Below, one piece after another: positions 52,745 to 61,234 of a DNA stretch of 64,000 nt (position 1 is its first letter; every line of letters begins with the position of its first letter). Below the pieces are notes generated by a model. It had not been told where the DNA came from. It was given only the letters and a program-made list of their open reading frames with translations, and ran no database searches. The stretch covers positions 682,001 through 746,000 of the forward strand of contig CAWKJX010000004.1 of NCBI GenBank assembly GCA_963850095.1, given 5' to 3'. Source of the DNA: Bog-473 sp963850095 (GTDB lineage Bacteria > Actinomycetota > Acidimicrobiia > Acidimicrobiales > RAAP-2). The position numbers and the translations under genes are program-made.

Positions 52745-54106
52745 TCAGATCGGACACGAGTCGGCGCGGGTCTGGCGGGACGAGCTCCCTCCGCCATCGC
52801 CTTGGCGGGCGGCCAACCCGCAACACCACCCGCCCAGCAGGCCGACGGCGCTGAGGTGCCAGTCGAAGTCGAACGCTCCGGCCACGGCCCAACAGACCAG
52901 GGTCCCGACGGCACAGGAGGCGAGCAGATCGTGCCGACGCACGACCCTGATGACGGCCAGAGCGGACAGGGCGAGCAGCGCCAGACCGATGGCGCCGGCG
53001 TCGGCCGCCACCTGGAGGTACTCGTTGTGCACGAAGTGCGCCAATGACCCGTCGCTGGCCGCGAAGTGCAGCAGCCGGTCGGGCCCGACGCCCACCAGCG
53101 GGGCCGAGCGCCACTGATGGAGGGCGGTGGACCACTCGACCGAGCGGTCCTGGTCGCTCGGGGCGAGGAGGCGCAGGCCGACCTCGTGGTGCACCAGGGC
53201 CAACGTGGCGACGACGGCACAGGCCACGAGCGCGCCCGCAAGGACGCGGGAGCCGGCGACCCGCCGGAATCCTCCTCGCGGCCGCGTGACGACCGCGGAG
53301 ACGAGCACGGCCGCGAGGAGCAGCACCGCGAGCCAGGGAACGGGACCGGCAGCGGACGACGAGAAGACGGCGGCCGCCCCGAGGGCGCCGCCCGCGGCCA
53401 GAGGGACCAGGAAGTGGACGTAACGACGCCAGGGCACCAGGAGGCACGCGCAGGCGAAGGCGACATAGGCGCCCCGACTCTGGGTGGCCAGCAGCCCGGC
53501 CGCGCAGAGGCAGACGGCCACGCGCACCAGGGGTGGGTAGAGGTCGAGCCCGAGGGCCACCAGCAGGCACATGCCCAGGACCAACCCGGCCGCGTCGGAA
53601 TAGGTCAGGGTGCTCGACAGCCGCCACAGCCCCTGGGCCGGCATGGCCAGGGGGAACCGGCGCCCGATCAGTCCGGCGAAGCCGGCGAGGGCACCCACCG
53701 CGCCGAGGCACGCCACGCCCAGCGCGGCCAGCTCCCGGGTTCGGCCCGACAGGGGCCGCGTCACCACGAAAGCGGCGGCGAAGGCGAGCATGCTCGCCCC
53801 GAGGGGCAGGAAGCTCTCGGGCGAGCCGGAGGTGACGGCCCGGACCAACCACCACGCCGCCAGCAGCAGGATGCTCCCGGCGACGAGGAGCCCAGGGCGG
53901 TCCGGCGGTACCAGGACGGCGGCGGCCAGGAGCACACCGATGGAGGCCATGGCCACGACGAACGCAGCGGACGGCCAGAACCCGCCCTGGCGGAGTCCCG
54001 CCACGACGAGGAGGCCGAACAGCAGGGCGGCGAGCACCCACTGGCGCGTGTTCGGCGCGGCCTGCGGGAGCGCCAGCCCGCTCGGTCGCCTTCGGTCAGT
54101 CCTCAC
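52745..54106 (-). CDS. O-antigen-ligase-like polytopic membrane protein
   Basis: A 453-residue protein with about 10-12 transmembrane helices and a periplasmic-type loop containing A-S-D-Q-D-R-S-V-E-W ... G-V-G-P-D-R-L-L-H-F ... H-F-V-H-N-E-Y-L-Q. The last segment is the conserved H-N-x-x-L motif of the Wzy_C / O-antigen ligase family. These enzymes transfer or polymerise lipid-linked glycans. No glycosyltransferase cluster lies beside it, so the glycan is unknown. Confidence 0.8.
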   Translation of the reverse strand: MRTDRRRPSGLALPQAAPNTRQWVLAALLFGLLVVAGLRQGGFWPSAAFVVAMASIGVLLAAAVLVPPDRPGLLVAGSILLLAAWWLVRAVTSGSPESFLPLGASMLAFAAAFVVTRPLSGRTRELAALGVACLGAVGALAGFAGLIGRRFPLAMPAQGLWRLSSTLTYSDAAGLVLGMCLLVALGLDLYPPLVRVAVCLCAAGLLATQSRGAYVAFACACLLVPWRRYVHFLVPLAAGGALGAAAVFSSSAAGPVPWLAVLLLAAVLVSAVVTRPRGGFRRVAGSRVLAGALVACAVVATLALVHHEVGLRLLAPSDQDRSVEWSTALHQWRSAPLVGVGPDRLLHFAASDGSLAHFVHNEYLQVAADAGAIGLALLALSALAVIRVVRRHDLLASCAVGTLVCWAVAGAFDFDWHLSAVGLLGGWCCGLAARQGDGGGSSSRQTRADSCPI

Positions 54107-54192
54107 GTGGCCCCTCGCTCATGCCGGGGCGACCGGAGACGGACCGCTGCGGCCGGCCCTAGGTCGAGGTGGCCAGGAGCGATGCGACGAGG

Positions 54193-56424
54193 TCAGAACC
54201 CAAAACCGGCGATGATGGCGCCGTTGAGCGGTGTGGCGGACATGCTGCCGAGGAACGGGGCGTTGCCGAAGGAGAACACGTCACCGCGGGCCGAGGCGAC
54301 CCACAAGCCCCGGCCGTCGCTGGTCGGGAAGACCGCCGTGGCCGGGTCGAACACGTTGGTGTAGCCGACCGGCCCGGGGAAGTTGACCGCGTCGCCGAAC
54401 GAGAGCACGACGCCGTTGGAGTAGAGGAGCCAGTAGCCCTCACCGCCTGGCGAGGCCACGGCGTCGGTCACCGACACCGACTCGGGTGGTGCGTCGCCTT
54501 CGAAGGGCGCGTCACCGAAGGCGTACACGTCCCCAACGGATGTCACCAGCCAATATCCGTTCCCCGTCGCATCGGGCATGACGGCGACCGCCGCGCCGGC
54601 ACAGCCGCCGATGCCCGGGCAGGATCCCGCGAAGTGGGCGTCGCCGAAGGCGAAGACGCCCCCGTCCGACCCGACCATGAAGTAGCCGCGGCCGGTGATC
54701 GACGGCACCATGCCGACGACGGGCGCCTGGAGGCTGTGTGCCTGGCCCGAGCCGGCAGGGTGCAACCCGAGCCCGGGGAGCGATCCGAAGAAGCCGGCGT
54801 CACCGAAGGCGAAGATCCCACCGTCGGACGCATCGAGCCAGTAGCCGGCCTTGTTCGAGGTGGGCGTGATCCCGACGACCGGGCGCTGCAGGTGGAGCGA
54901 GCCGGTCGAGCCGTAGAAGCCGGCGTCGCCGAAGCTGAAGATGCCGCCGTCCGACCCCACCAGCCAGTAGCCGCGCGGAGCGCCGGCGACCGAGAACGAC
55001 TGCCCTGCTCCGGTTCCGCCGGCGTAGAGCGTGCCGTTGCTCACGGCCCCGCTCAAGGTGCAGATGCCCGGGTTGATGAAATAGACGTAGAGGTCGTCGG
55101 AGACCGAACAGATCGACGTGGTGTCCGAAATCACGTACATGGTGCCGTCACCGTTCGTGCTCACGGAGGCGACGTACGTGCCGTCCTGAATGGCGTTCGA
55201 CGGGATGTTCGTGATGGACGGCGTCGACGGGGCGTGCGCATAGACCGTGAACGACTGTGCGCTTCCGGTCGCCGCCAGGTAGTCGGTACTGGTGGCCACA
55301 CTGGGGGTGAGGGTGCACGTTCCGACCTTCACGAAGGTCACCGTCAGTCCGTCGCCGGCCACCGTGCACACCCCCGTCGTGCTCGACACGACCGAGGTCG
55401 TCCCGGTGTCACCGGTGGTGCTGGTCACCGTGGCCGCGAAGCTGTCCTGGTAGACCGGGTTGGGCGGGATGTTCGAAATGATCGGCGAGCTCGGAGTGGC
55501 CTTGCCGATGGTGAAGGTCTGCGCCGTTCCGGTCGCCGCGGCGTAGTCCGTCGTCGCCGCCACCGATGCCGTCAGCGAACAGGTGCCCGCCCCGACGTAG
55601 GTCACCACCCCGCTGGCCGCGGTGCAGGTGGTGGCCGAGTTCGAGACGACCGAGGTCGTCCCGGTGTCGGCGGTGGGGGTGACGGTATACGTGACGGTGA
55701 AGCCGGCGCCGCCGTAGATGGCCGTTCCGGCGGCGGGGATGTTCGAGATCGAGACCGTCGCCGTGGCCGGCCCGATAGTGAAGGTCTGGGCCGAACCCGT
55801 CGCCGCCGCGTAGTTCGTGCTCGCGCCAATCGATGCGGTGAGCGAGCAGGTGCCCGCCGCCACGTAGCTCACCACTCCGCTCGTCACGGTGCAGAAGCTG
55901 GTCGAGTTCGAAACGACCGAGGTCGCGCCACTGTCGCCGGAGGGGACGTTGTAGGACGGAGTGAAGCTGCCGCCTACGGCGGCAGAGGTCGGGATGTTCG
56001 AGATCGACACCGACCCGGCCGCCTGGCCCACCGTCAGGCCCTCGGAGCCCGAGACCGAGTTGTCGAAGCTGCTCGGGTCATCACTGGTGTAGCTGGCGGT
56101 CACCGCATAGGCCGTACCCGAAGCGTCCAAGGTGGTCGCCCCCGTGGTGCAGGAAGAAGCAGTGGACAGATCGATGACGCACAAAGTCGTCGAGCCGGTG
56201 GCCACAGTGACCGTGCCCGTCGGCGTGCTAGTGGGGGTCGCGGTGTCGGTGACCGTCGAGCTGAAAGTGACGGCCTGCTCGTCGCCGTAGGTCGTAGCCG
56301 AGGGGGAGATTCCCAGTGAGGTAGACGTGGTGTCTTGGGCGCCTGCAGGCGTGGCCACCAGGCCCACCGAAAGGGCGACGGCGGCACCGGCCGCCAGAAC
56401 CGCCACCACCCGACGGCCGTTCAT
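54193..56424 (-). CDS. Large secreted protein: Ig-like repeats plus GYWLV-type repeats
   Basis: A 743-residue protein. A signal peptide (V-V-A-V-L-A-A-G-A-A-V-A-L) is followed by about four Ig-like repeats of about 90 residues with the recurring G-T-C-S-L-T-A-S and A-Q-T-F-T-I-G segments, then about seven repeats of about 40 residues of the type G-Y-W-L-V-G-S-D-G-G-I-F-S-F-G-D-A, probably a beta-propeller or beta-solenoid. I associate this second repeat with Acidimicrobiia. No anchor or sorting motif visible. Surface or adhesion role is inference. Confidence 0.75.
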   Translation of the reverse strand: MNGRRVVAVLAAGAAVALSVGLVATPAGAQDTTSTSLGISPSATTYGDEQAVTFSSTVTDTATPTSTPTGTVTVATGSTTLCVIDLSTASSCTTGATTLDASGTAYAVTASYTSDDPSSFDNSVSGSEGLTVGQAAGSVSISNIPTSAAVGGSFTPSYNVPSGDSGATSVVSNSTSFCTVTSGVVSYVAAGTCSLTASIGASTNYAAATGSAQTFTIGPATATVSISNIPAAGTAIYGGAGFTVTYTVTPTADTGTTSVVSNSATTCTAASGVVTYVGAGTCSLTASVAATTDYAAATGTAQTFTIGKATPSSPIISNIPPNPVYQDSFAATVTSTTGDTGTTSVVSSTTGVCTVAGDGLTVTFVKVGTCTLTPSVATSTDYLAATGSAQSFTVYAHAPSTPSITNIPSNAIQDGTYVASVSTNGDGTMYVISDTTSICSVSDDLYVYFINPGICTLSGAVSNGTLYAGGTGAGQSFSVAGAPRGYWLVGSDGGIFSFGDAGFYGSTGSLHLQRPVVGITPTSNKAGYWLDASDGGIFAFGDAGFFGSLPGLGLHPAGSGQAHSLQAPVVGMVPSITGRGYFMVGSDGGVFAFGDAHFAGSCPGIGGCAGAAVAVMPDATGNGYWLVTSVGDVYAFGDAPFEGDAPPESVSVTDAVASPGGEGYWLLYSNGVVLSFGDAVNFPGPVGYTNVFDPATAVFPTSDGRGLWVASARGDVFSFGNAPFLGSMSATPLNGAIIAGFGF

Positions 56425-56630
56425 CGTGGCTCCGAGGCCCGGTTAGGGCAGATCGGTACGCCCAAGAGCGCGGTTCCGCGATGCTCTTGTGCCGTTTTCA
56501 TCGGACTCCGTTCTCCGTCGCCAAAAGGGAAACCTACCGCGGTTGCCGGGCCATTTACTAGGAGCCGTTCGCCAGGTTTGTGTTACGGCCCATCACAGCT
56601 GGTCGCCAGCTTTTCGGACCATCATGAGGC

Positions 56631-57455
56631 ATGGCCAAAAGGAGGCGGCGGAGGCTGGCGTGGTGGGTCGCCGGAGTCCTGGTGGTGGTGGTCGTCCTGG
56701 CCGTCGGAGCACCCTACGTCTACATCCACTTCATCGAAGGACCGGCTCCGGCCAAGCTGACCCTCCCCACACCTCGGGACACCACCTCGACATCGGCTGC
56801 GGCTCAGCGAGCGACGACCGCGTCGGTCGCCGGCACGTGGAATGTCGGGTCGGGTTCGCTGGCCGGGTACCGGGTGCAGGAAGTCCTGGTGGGCCAGAAT
56901 GCAACAGCGGTAGGCCGGACCAGCGACATCTGGGGTTCGCTGACCATCAGTGGGTCAACGGTCACCAGGGGTTCGTTCACCGTGAACATGGCCAGCGTCG
57001 TCAGTGACCAGAGTCAGCGCAACGCCAAGTTCGACGGTCCCATCATGGACGTGAGCCGCTATCCGACGGCGACCCTGACGCTCTCCTCGCCGATCGCGCT
57101 GGGCCAACTGCCCGACGACGGTGTCATTGCGCACTATTCCGCTACAGGTGTGCTCGACCTGCATGGTGTCGACAAGACGGTGTCCTTTGCCGTCTCGGCC
57201 GAGCGGCTGTCCGACCAGATCGACGTCTTGGCCGATATCAACATCCCGTTCGTGAGTTGGGACATCGCCAATCCGAGCGTCGGTGGCTTTGTCACGACGG
57301 CAAACAACGGGACCCTCGAAGTCCTGCTCCACCTGACTCAGGGCGCGGGAAACCCGGCCTCGACGGGCGCCGGCAGTGGCAACTCGGGTGGAGGCGGTGG
57401 CCCGGTCACGATCCCGAGCACCACGGTGCCGCCCCTCACCGTTCCCTCGAGCTGA
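56631..57455 (+). CDS. YceI-family protein with membrane anchor
   Basis: A 274-residue protein. An N-terminal basic stretch (K-R-R-R-R-R) and transmembrane helix (W-W-V-A-G-V-L-V-V-V-V-V-L) anchor a C-terminal YceI lipocalin-like domain (about 70-235): W-N-V-G-S-G-S-L-A-G-Y-R-V, F-T-V-N-M-A-S-V-V-S-D and L-H-G-V-D-K-T-V-S-F. YceI proteins bind polyisoprenoid chains. The tail after 235 is Gly/Ser/Thr/Pro-rich. Confidence 0.8.
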   Translation: MAKRRRRRLAWWVAGVLVVVVVLAVGAPYVYIHFIEGPAPAKLTLPTPRDTTSTSAAAQRATTASVAGTWNVGSGSLAGYRVQEVLVGQNATAVGRTSDIWGSLTISGSTVTRGSFTVNMASVVSDQSQRNAKFDGPIMDVSRYPTATLTLSSPIALGQLPDDGVIAHYSATGVLDLHGVDKTVSFAVSAERLSDQIDVLADINIPFVSWDIANPSVGGFVTTANNGTLEVLLHLTQGAGNPASTGAGSGNSGGGGGPVTIPSTTVPPLTVPSS

Positions 57456-57544
57456 AACGGCGCCACGGTTCCGCCGCTCCCCCACCGGACATCGGCGCGG
57501 GCTGTCCTGATCCCCACGACGTCCGGTCGTAATCTGCGGGGAGG

Positions 57545-58903
57545 ATGGCTGAAGGAGATCTCGCCGGAAAACGCCGGGGTCCCGCTCACGCTCGGCGAGG
57601 GCTGACCAAGGAGAGCAAGAGCCGGCTGAGCGAACTGGGCCGGCAACTCCCACCGATGGGAGCTGACGACCTCAAGGCCGTCGCGACGGAGCGGGTCGCC
57701 CGGTTCTGGCGCGGGCTCCTGGTCGTGGTGGTCATCGTCGCTCTCCTGTTTGTCGCCGCCGGCGCCGGCATCCAGTGGTTCCGTCCCATCCCTCGACCCG
57801 GGTTCCGGCCTTCGATGGCCGAGGTGGTGAGGCTGCCCGGCGCCGCGCCGACGCTGCCCTGGCCGACATCGGGTGAGGCGGCCATGGCCGTAGAGGGGGT
57901 CGGGAACTTTGGCGGGGTGCACGATACGCGGCCCGTCCCGATTGCCGGCCTGGCCGACATCTTGACCGCGTACGTCGTCCTACGGGACCACCCGTTGGGC
58001 GACGACAGTGCCGGACCGAACCTCACCGTGGATGCCCCGACGTTGGCGACGTACCAAGCGGGCTCGGCAGCGCAAGATGCGGAAGTAAAGATCACCCAAG
58101 GTGAGACCTTGTCGGAACTCGCTGCTCTCGAGGGGCTCCTGGTCGACTCCGGGAACGACATGGCCACGCTTCTGGCCGACTGGGACGCGGGAAGCACGGC
58201 GAGCTTCGTGACCAAAATGAATGAGGTGGCCGGCTCTCTCGGCTTGCAGTCGACACACATCACGGACCCGAGCGGGTTGGACCCGTCCACCGTCAGCTCC
58301 CCAGCTGACCTGGTCAGGCTCGGGGAGGCGGCCATGGCGATCGGCAGCTTCCGCCAGATCGTCGTCCTCGGCCAGGCGACGCTCCCGGTGGACGGTCTCG
58401 AGTACAACCTCAACTTCGACCTCGGCCAGGACGGCATCGTGGGCATCAAGACCGGATCGGATGCCGCGGCGAGTGGCTGCTACTTGTTCGCCTCCGTCCA
58501 GAGCGTCGCCGGACGCAATGTCACGGTGGTCGGCGCCGTGTTGGGACAGGCGGGTCCGAGCCCGAACACGGCTGCCGTCGATGCGGGTGATGCGCTCGTG
58601 CGCGCCGCATTCGCATCCATCAGGTCGTTCCCGCTCCTCCCTGTGGGGCACGTCGTCGGACGGGTGGTCGAGCCCTGGGGCGCGTCGGCGCCCGTCGTCG
58701 TGACGTCCTCGGAACCGGTCATCGGTTGGGCGGGGCTGACCATCGCCTATCGGGCTGGTGTCGACCCGTCAGCCGCTCCATTGCCGGCCGGGAGCGCGGT
58801 CGGAGACCTGGTGGCCGACCAGAACGGACGAAAGGCTCGCGTCGTGCTGCGCACCACGGGAGCGCTTGCGGGTCCGTCCCCGTTCTGGCGCCTGACCCGC
58901 TGA
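57545..58903 (+). CDS. D-alanyl-D-alanine carboxypeptidase-like protein lacking catalytic Ser/Lys
   Basis: A 452-residue protein with one N-terminal membrane anchor (about 58-80). The S11 peptidase fold is clear: S-G-N-D-M-A (S-x-N) and I-K-T-G-S (K-T-G), plus the T-H-I-T-D-P-S-G-L segment. Where active enzymes carry S-x-x-K in A-S-L-T-K, this protein reads P-I-A-G-L-A-D-I-L-T-A: the nucleophile Ser and its Lys are Gly and Asp. It therefore probably does not hydrolyse peptides and may bind peptidoglycan or regulate. It follows the YceI gene on the same strand. Confidence 0.75.
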   Translation: MAEGDLAGKRRGPAHARRGLTKESKSRLSELGRQLPPMGADDLKAVATERVARFWRGLLVVVVIVALLFVAAGAGIQWFRPIPRPGFRPSMAEVVRLPGAAPTLPWPTSGEAAMAVEGVGNFGGVHDTRPVPIAGLADILTAYVVLRDHPLGDDSAGPNLTVDAPTLATYQAGSAAQDAEVKITQGETLSELAALEGLLVDSGNDMATLLADWDAGSTASFVTKMNEVAGSLGLQSTHITDPSGLDPSTVSSPADLVRLGEAAMAIGSFRQIVVLGQATLPVDGLEYNLNFDLGQDGIVGIKTGSDAAASGCYLFASVQSVAGRNVTVVGAVLGQAGPSPNTAAVDAGDALVRAAFASIRSFPLLPVGHVVGRVVEPWGASAPVVVTSSEPVIGWAGLTIAYRAGVDPSAAPLPAGSAVGDLVADQNGRKARVVLRTTGALAGPSPFWRLTR

Positions 58904-58941
58904 GAAACTGCGGGCGCGCCTCCTGGGGCGCCGGTGCGCGA

Positions 58942-59262
58942 TCAACCCCACTCGAAGAGCTTGCGTAACCTCACCTTGCCGTCGGGTCGCCGCGGCACCT
59001 CCTGCATGGCCCCAGGCCTGTGCGCCTGCAGCCAGGTCGTGAGCTGCTCCAGGTCGGCGAACACGATCTCCTGGTCAGTCGCCATGACGTAGAGGCGGAA
59101 CAGGTCCTTCTCCGTTGTCACGGAGAACTCGATCTCTCCTCCCTCGACGAAGCACCAGAGTGGCGTCGCTCCGGGCGTGGTCCTCGGTTCGAGGCGCCAC
59201 CCTGGCCGACCCTCCAGGAGATCCATTATCTGCTTCCTCGTTTGGTTGGCGCGTTGGCCCAT
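58942..59262 (-). CDS. Hypothetical protein
   Basis: A 106-residue protein from ATG 59262. Segments T-R-K-Q-I-M-D-L-L-E-G-R-P-G-W-R-L, L-W-C-F-V-E-G-G-E-I-E-F-S-V and L-Y-V-M-A-T-D-Q-E-I-V-F look like a small alpha/beta domain. No family recognised. Convergent with the carboxypeptidase-like gene. Confidence 0.55.
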   Translation of the reverse strand: MGQRANQTRKQIMDLLEGRPGWRLEPRTTPGATPLWCFVEGGEIEFSVTTEKDLFRLYVMATDQEIVFADLEQLTTWLQAHRPGAMQEVPRRPDGKVRLRKLFEWG

Positions 59263-59598
59263 GGCGGCTTTGTCTCCCTCGTCAAAGAACGGATCTCCTC
59301 CCCAAGTATCGCCCCTCTGGTCAGCCGGCACCTGCGTCGAGAAGGCCCGACACTGGCGCCATGCGATTGGCTGCCTGGCTGGCCTCACCGGATCTCAGAC
59401 GTTCCGAGTTGCCCCGAGCTGGGAGCCCTACCCTGCGACCCGGAACCGTGCCCGGCGGGAATCACGGATTTGCCCAGGGCGCATTTTCGGCCAACGGGTG
59501 GCCGCGAGGCCCGGCGCTGTCGGCCCAGGAGTCACTCCGGTTCAACCGTTCACGTCAGGAGTCTCGGTCAGCCGGCTCTCCTTCGGCACAATGGAGAC

Positions 59599-60237
59599 GT
59601 GGTCCCCCGCGGACATCTCCCCAGCGACCTGGATCTCGCTTCGTGGCCTGCATTCACCAAGGAGCGTCCCCTGGAGCTCTTGGCCAGTGCCTGTCTGCTC
59701 GGGGTGCCCTGTGGGGTCGATGGAACCTCCTACGGTGCCCCCTACCCGCATACAGAATTTCTGGTCCACCATCCCAACGTCCATGTGGTGACGTTCTGCC
59801 CAGAGGAATTCGCATTCGGGACCCCACGAAAAACGCCTGACATCCATGGCGGCGACGGGTTCGACGTTCTGGACGGAAGAGCACGTGTCTTGAGCGATAC
59901 CGGCGAGGACTGGACCGAGCAGATGCTGACGGCGGCTCACGCCATGTTGACGACAGCGAGGCAGAACAACGTTCGACTGGCACTCCTGATGGACATCAGT
60001 GCCGCTTGTGGTTCCCAGGTCATTTATGACGGCGCTCGCTCACAGGGTCGCTATCAAGCGGGCCAAGGGGTCTGCGCCGCGCTCCTCGTCCGACACGGTG
60101 TCAAGATCGTGAGCCAAAGGGATCACCGCACGCTCGAGGCTGTGCTGGGCAAGCTCGACCCCGAGTATCGACCAAATCGGGCTGCTCGCGACCACCACGA
60201 GACGCAGTGGTACGTGGAGACATTTGGGCGCCAGTAG
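59599..60237 (+). CDS. DUF523 family protein
   Basis: A 212-residue protein from GTG 59599. The characteristic A-S-A-C-L-L-G-V-P-C, F-C-P-E-E, G-G-D-G-F-D-V-L-D-G and A-A-C-G-S-Q-V-I-Y-D-G segments identify the DUF523 family, a conserved cysteine-containing protein of unknown activity. The N-terminus carries about 20 additional residues. Confidence 0.8.
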   Translation: MVPRGHLPSDLDLASWPAFTKERPLELLASACLLGVPCGVDGTSYGAPYPHTEFLVHHPNVHVVTFCPEEFAFGTPRKTPDIHGGDGFDVLDGRARVLSDTGEDWTEQMLTAAHAMLTTARQNNVRLALLMDISAACGSQVIYDGARSQGRYQAGQGVCAALLVRHGVKIVSQRDHRTLEAVLGKLDPEYRPNRAARDHHETQWYVETFGRQ

Positions 60238-60358
60238 GCACTCGTCAAACTCATCGGCGGCGGGCGACGTTTCGTCCCCACCAACATGGGTTCACTATCG
60301 GCTCCCCGGGCCGGGGACGCACTCGCGGAGACGGGAGCACTCTCGACCCCGTTCGTCC

Positions 60359-61066
60359 TTATGAAACCGCAACCGACGGAGCGACCGCCTGAGAAGAATG
60401 CACCTGCCGGAGGAGGGCTGCGCTGACCAACAACATGACGACGAGGAACCCCACGTACGCGCCCCATCCCACCACCATCCAGCCTTTGCCGTGATAGCTG
60501 CTGAAGGTGACCCCGATCCAGACCGCCAGCCCGTTGAAGGCCGCGACGATGAGGCTCAGCCATCCCATCCACCGGCTGCCGACCTCCCGACCCAGCATGG
60601 CCAGTCCCAACCCGGCCAGGAAGACTGCGGTCATCACCGAGGTGACCGAGAAGAACAACGTGTTCAGGTCACCCAGCATCCGCACGAGGGAAAGGTCGTG
60701 CAAGCCGCCCGGCTGGGCGACCATGAAAGCCAGCACCGCGGTGGGGAGCGCTGCCAGCGCCGTCGTGATGGCCACCCCCAGGCCGGCCCCGAAGACGATC
60801 GGGGCCAGCGACTCGGTACCGTCCTCCCCTCGGCGGAGCACACGGTGCAGGTAGGCCACGAACCAGACCAGAACTCCGGCCGCGAAGAAGTCGCAGATCA
60901 TTCCCGTTTGCAGGGCCACCCGGTGATCGGTGACCCAGGCCAAGGTCGTGGCCGGCGACGAGTCGACCCGCGGCTGCTGCGGATAGATGAAGCCGGAAAG
61001 CACAGCGAGCACCACGAATGAGAGGCCGCTGAGCGCGCCGAGACGTTCGAACGTCGAATCTTTCAC
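60359..61066 (-). CDS. Polytopic membrane protein (DUF4386-like)
   Basis: A 235-residue protein with about six transmembrane helices from GTG 61066, preceded by a good GGGGA ribosome binding site at 7 nt. The topology and conserved W-M-G-W-L-S-L segment match membrane proteins of the DUF4386 type. No catalytic motif seen. Upstream of it and on the same strand is the P450 fusion gene's downstream end. Confidence 0.65.
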   Translation of the reverse strand: MKDSTFERLGALSGLSFVVLAVLSGFIYPQQPRVDSSPATTLAWVTDHRVALQTGMICDFFAAGVLVWFVAYLHRVLRRGEDGTESLAPIVFGAGLGVAITTALAALPTAVLAFMVAQPGGLHDLSLVRMLGDLNTLFFSVTSVMTAVFLAGLGLAMLGREVGSRWMGWLSLIVAAFNGLAVWIGVTFSSYHGKGWMVVGWGAYVGFLVVMLLVSAALLRQVHSSQAVAPSVAVS

Positions 61067-61234
61067 GAATGTTCCCCTTTGATCCCTTTGAAGGACCGCA
61101 TCAATATACGGCTTCGCCGGTGGAAACGTCTGAACCTGGGTCCGTGGTGTGCCGGCGACACAGCCGAGGGATGGGCGAACTGCCGCTGATGTCAGCATCC
61201 CGGTCGGGGAGGGTCAGAGACATACACGTCGAGG

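Noticed and set aside
61042..61055. 14-bp palindrome GACGTTCGAACGTC in the membrane-protein gene
   Set aside because: Palindromes of this length are expected a few times by chance in 64 kb of GC-rich DNA, and it does not have the spacing of a LexA box.
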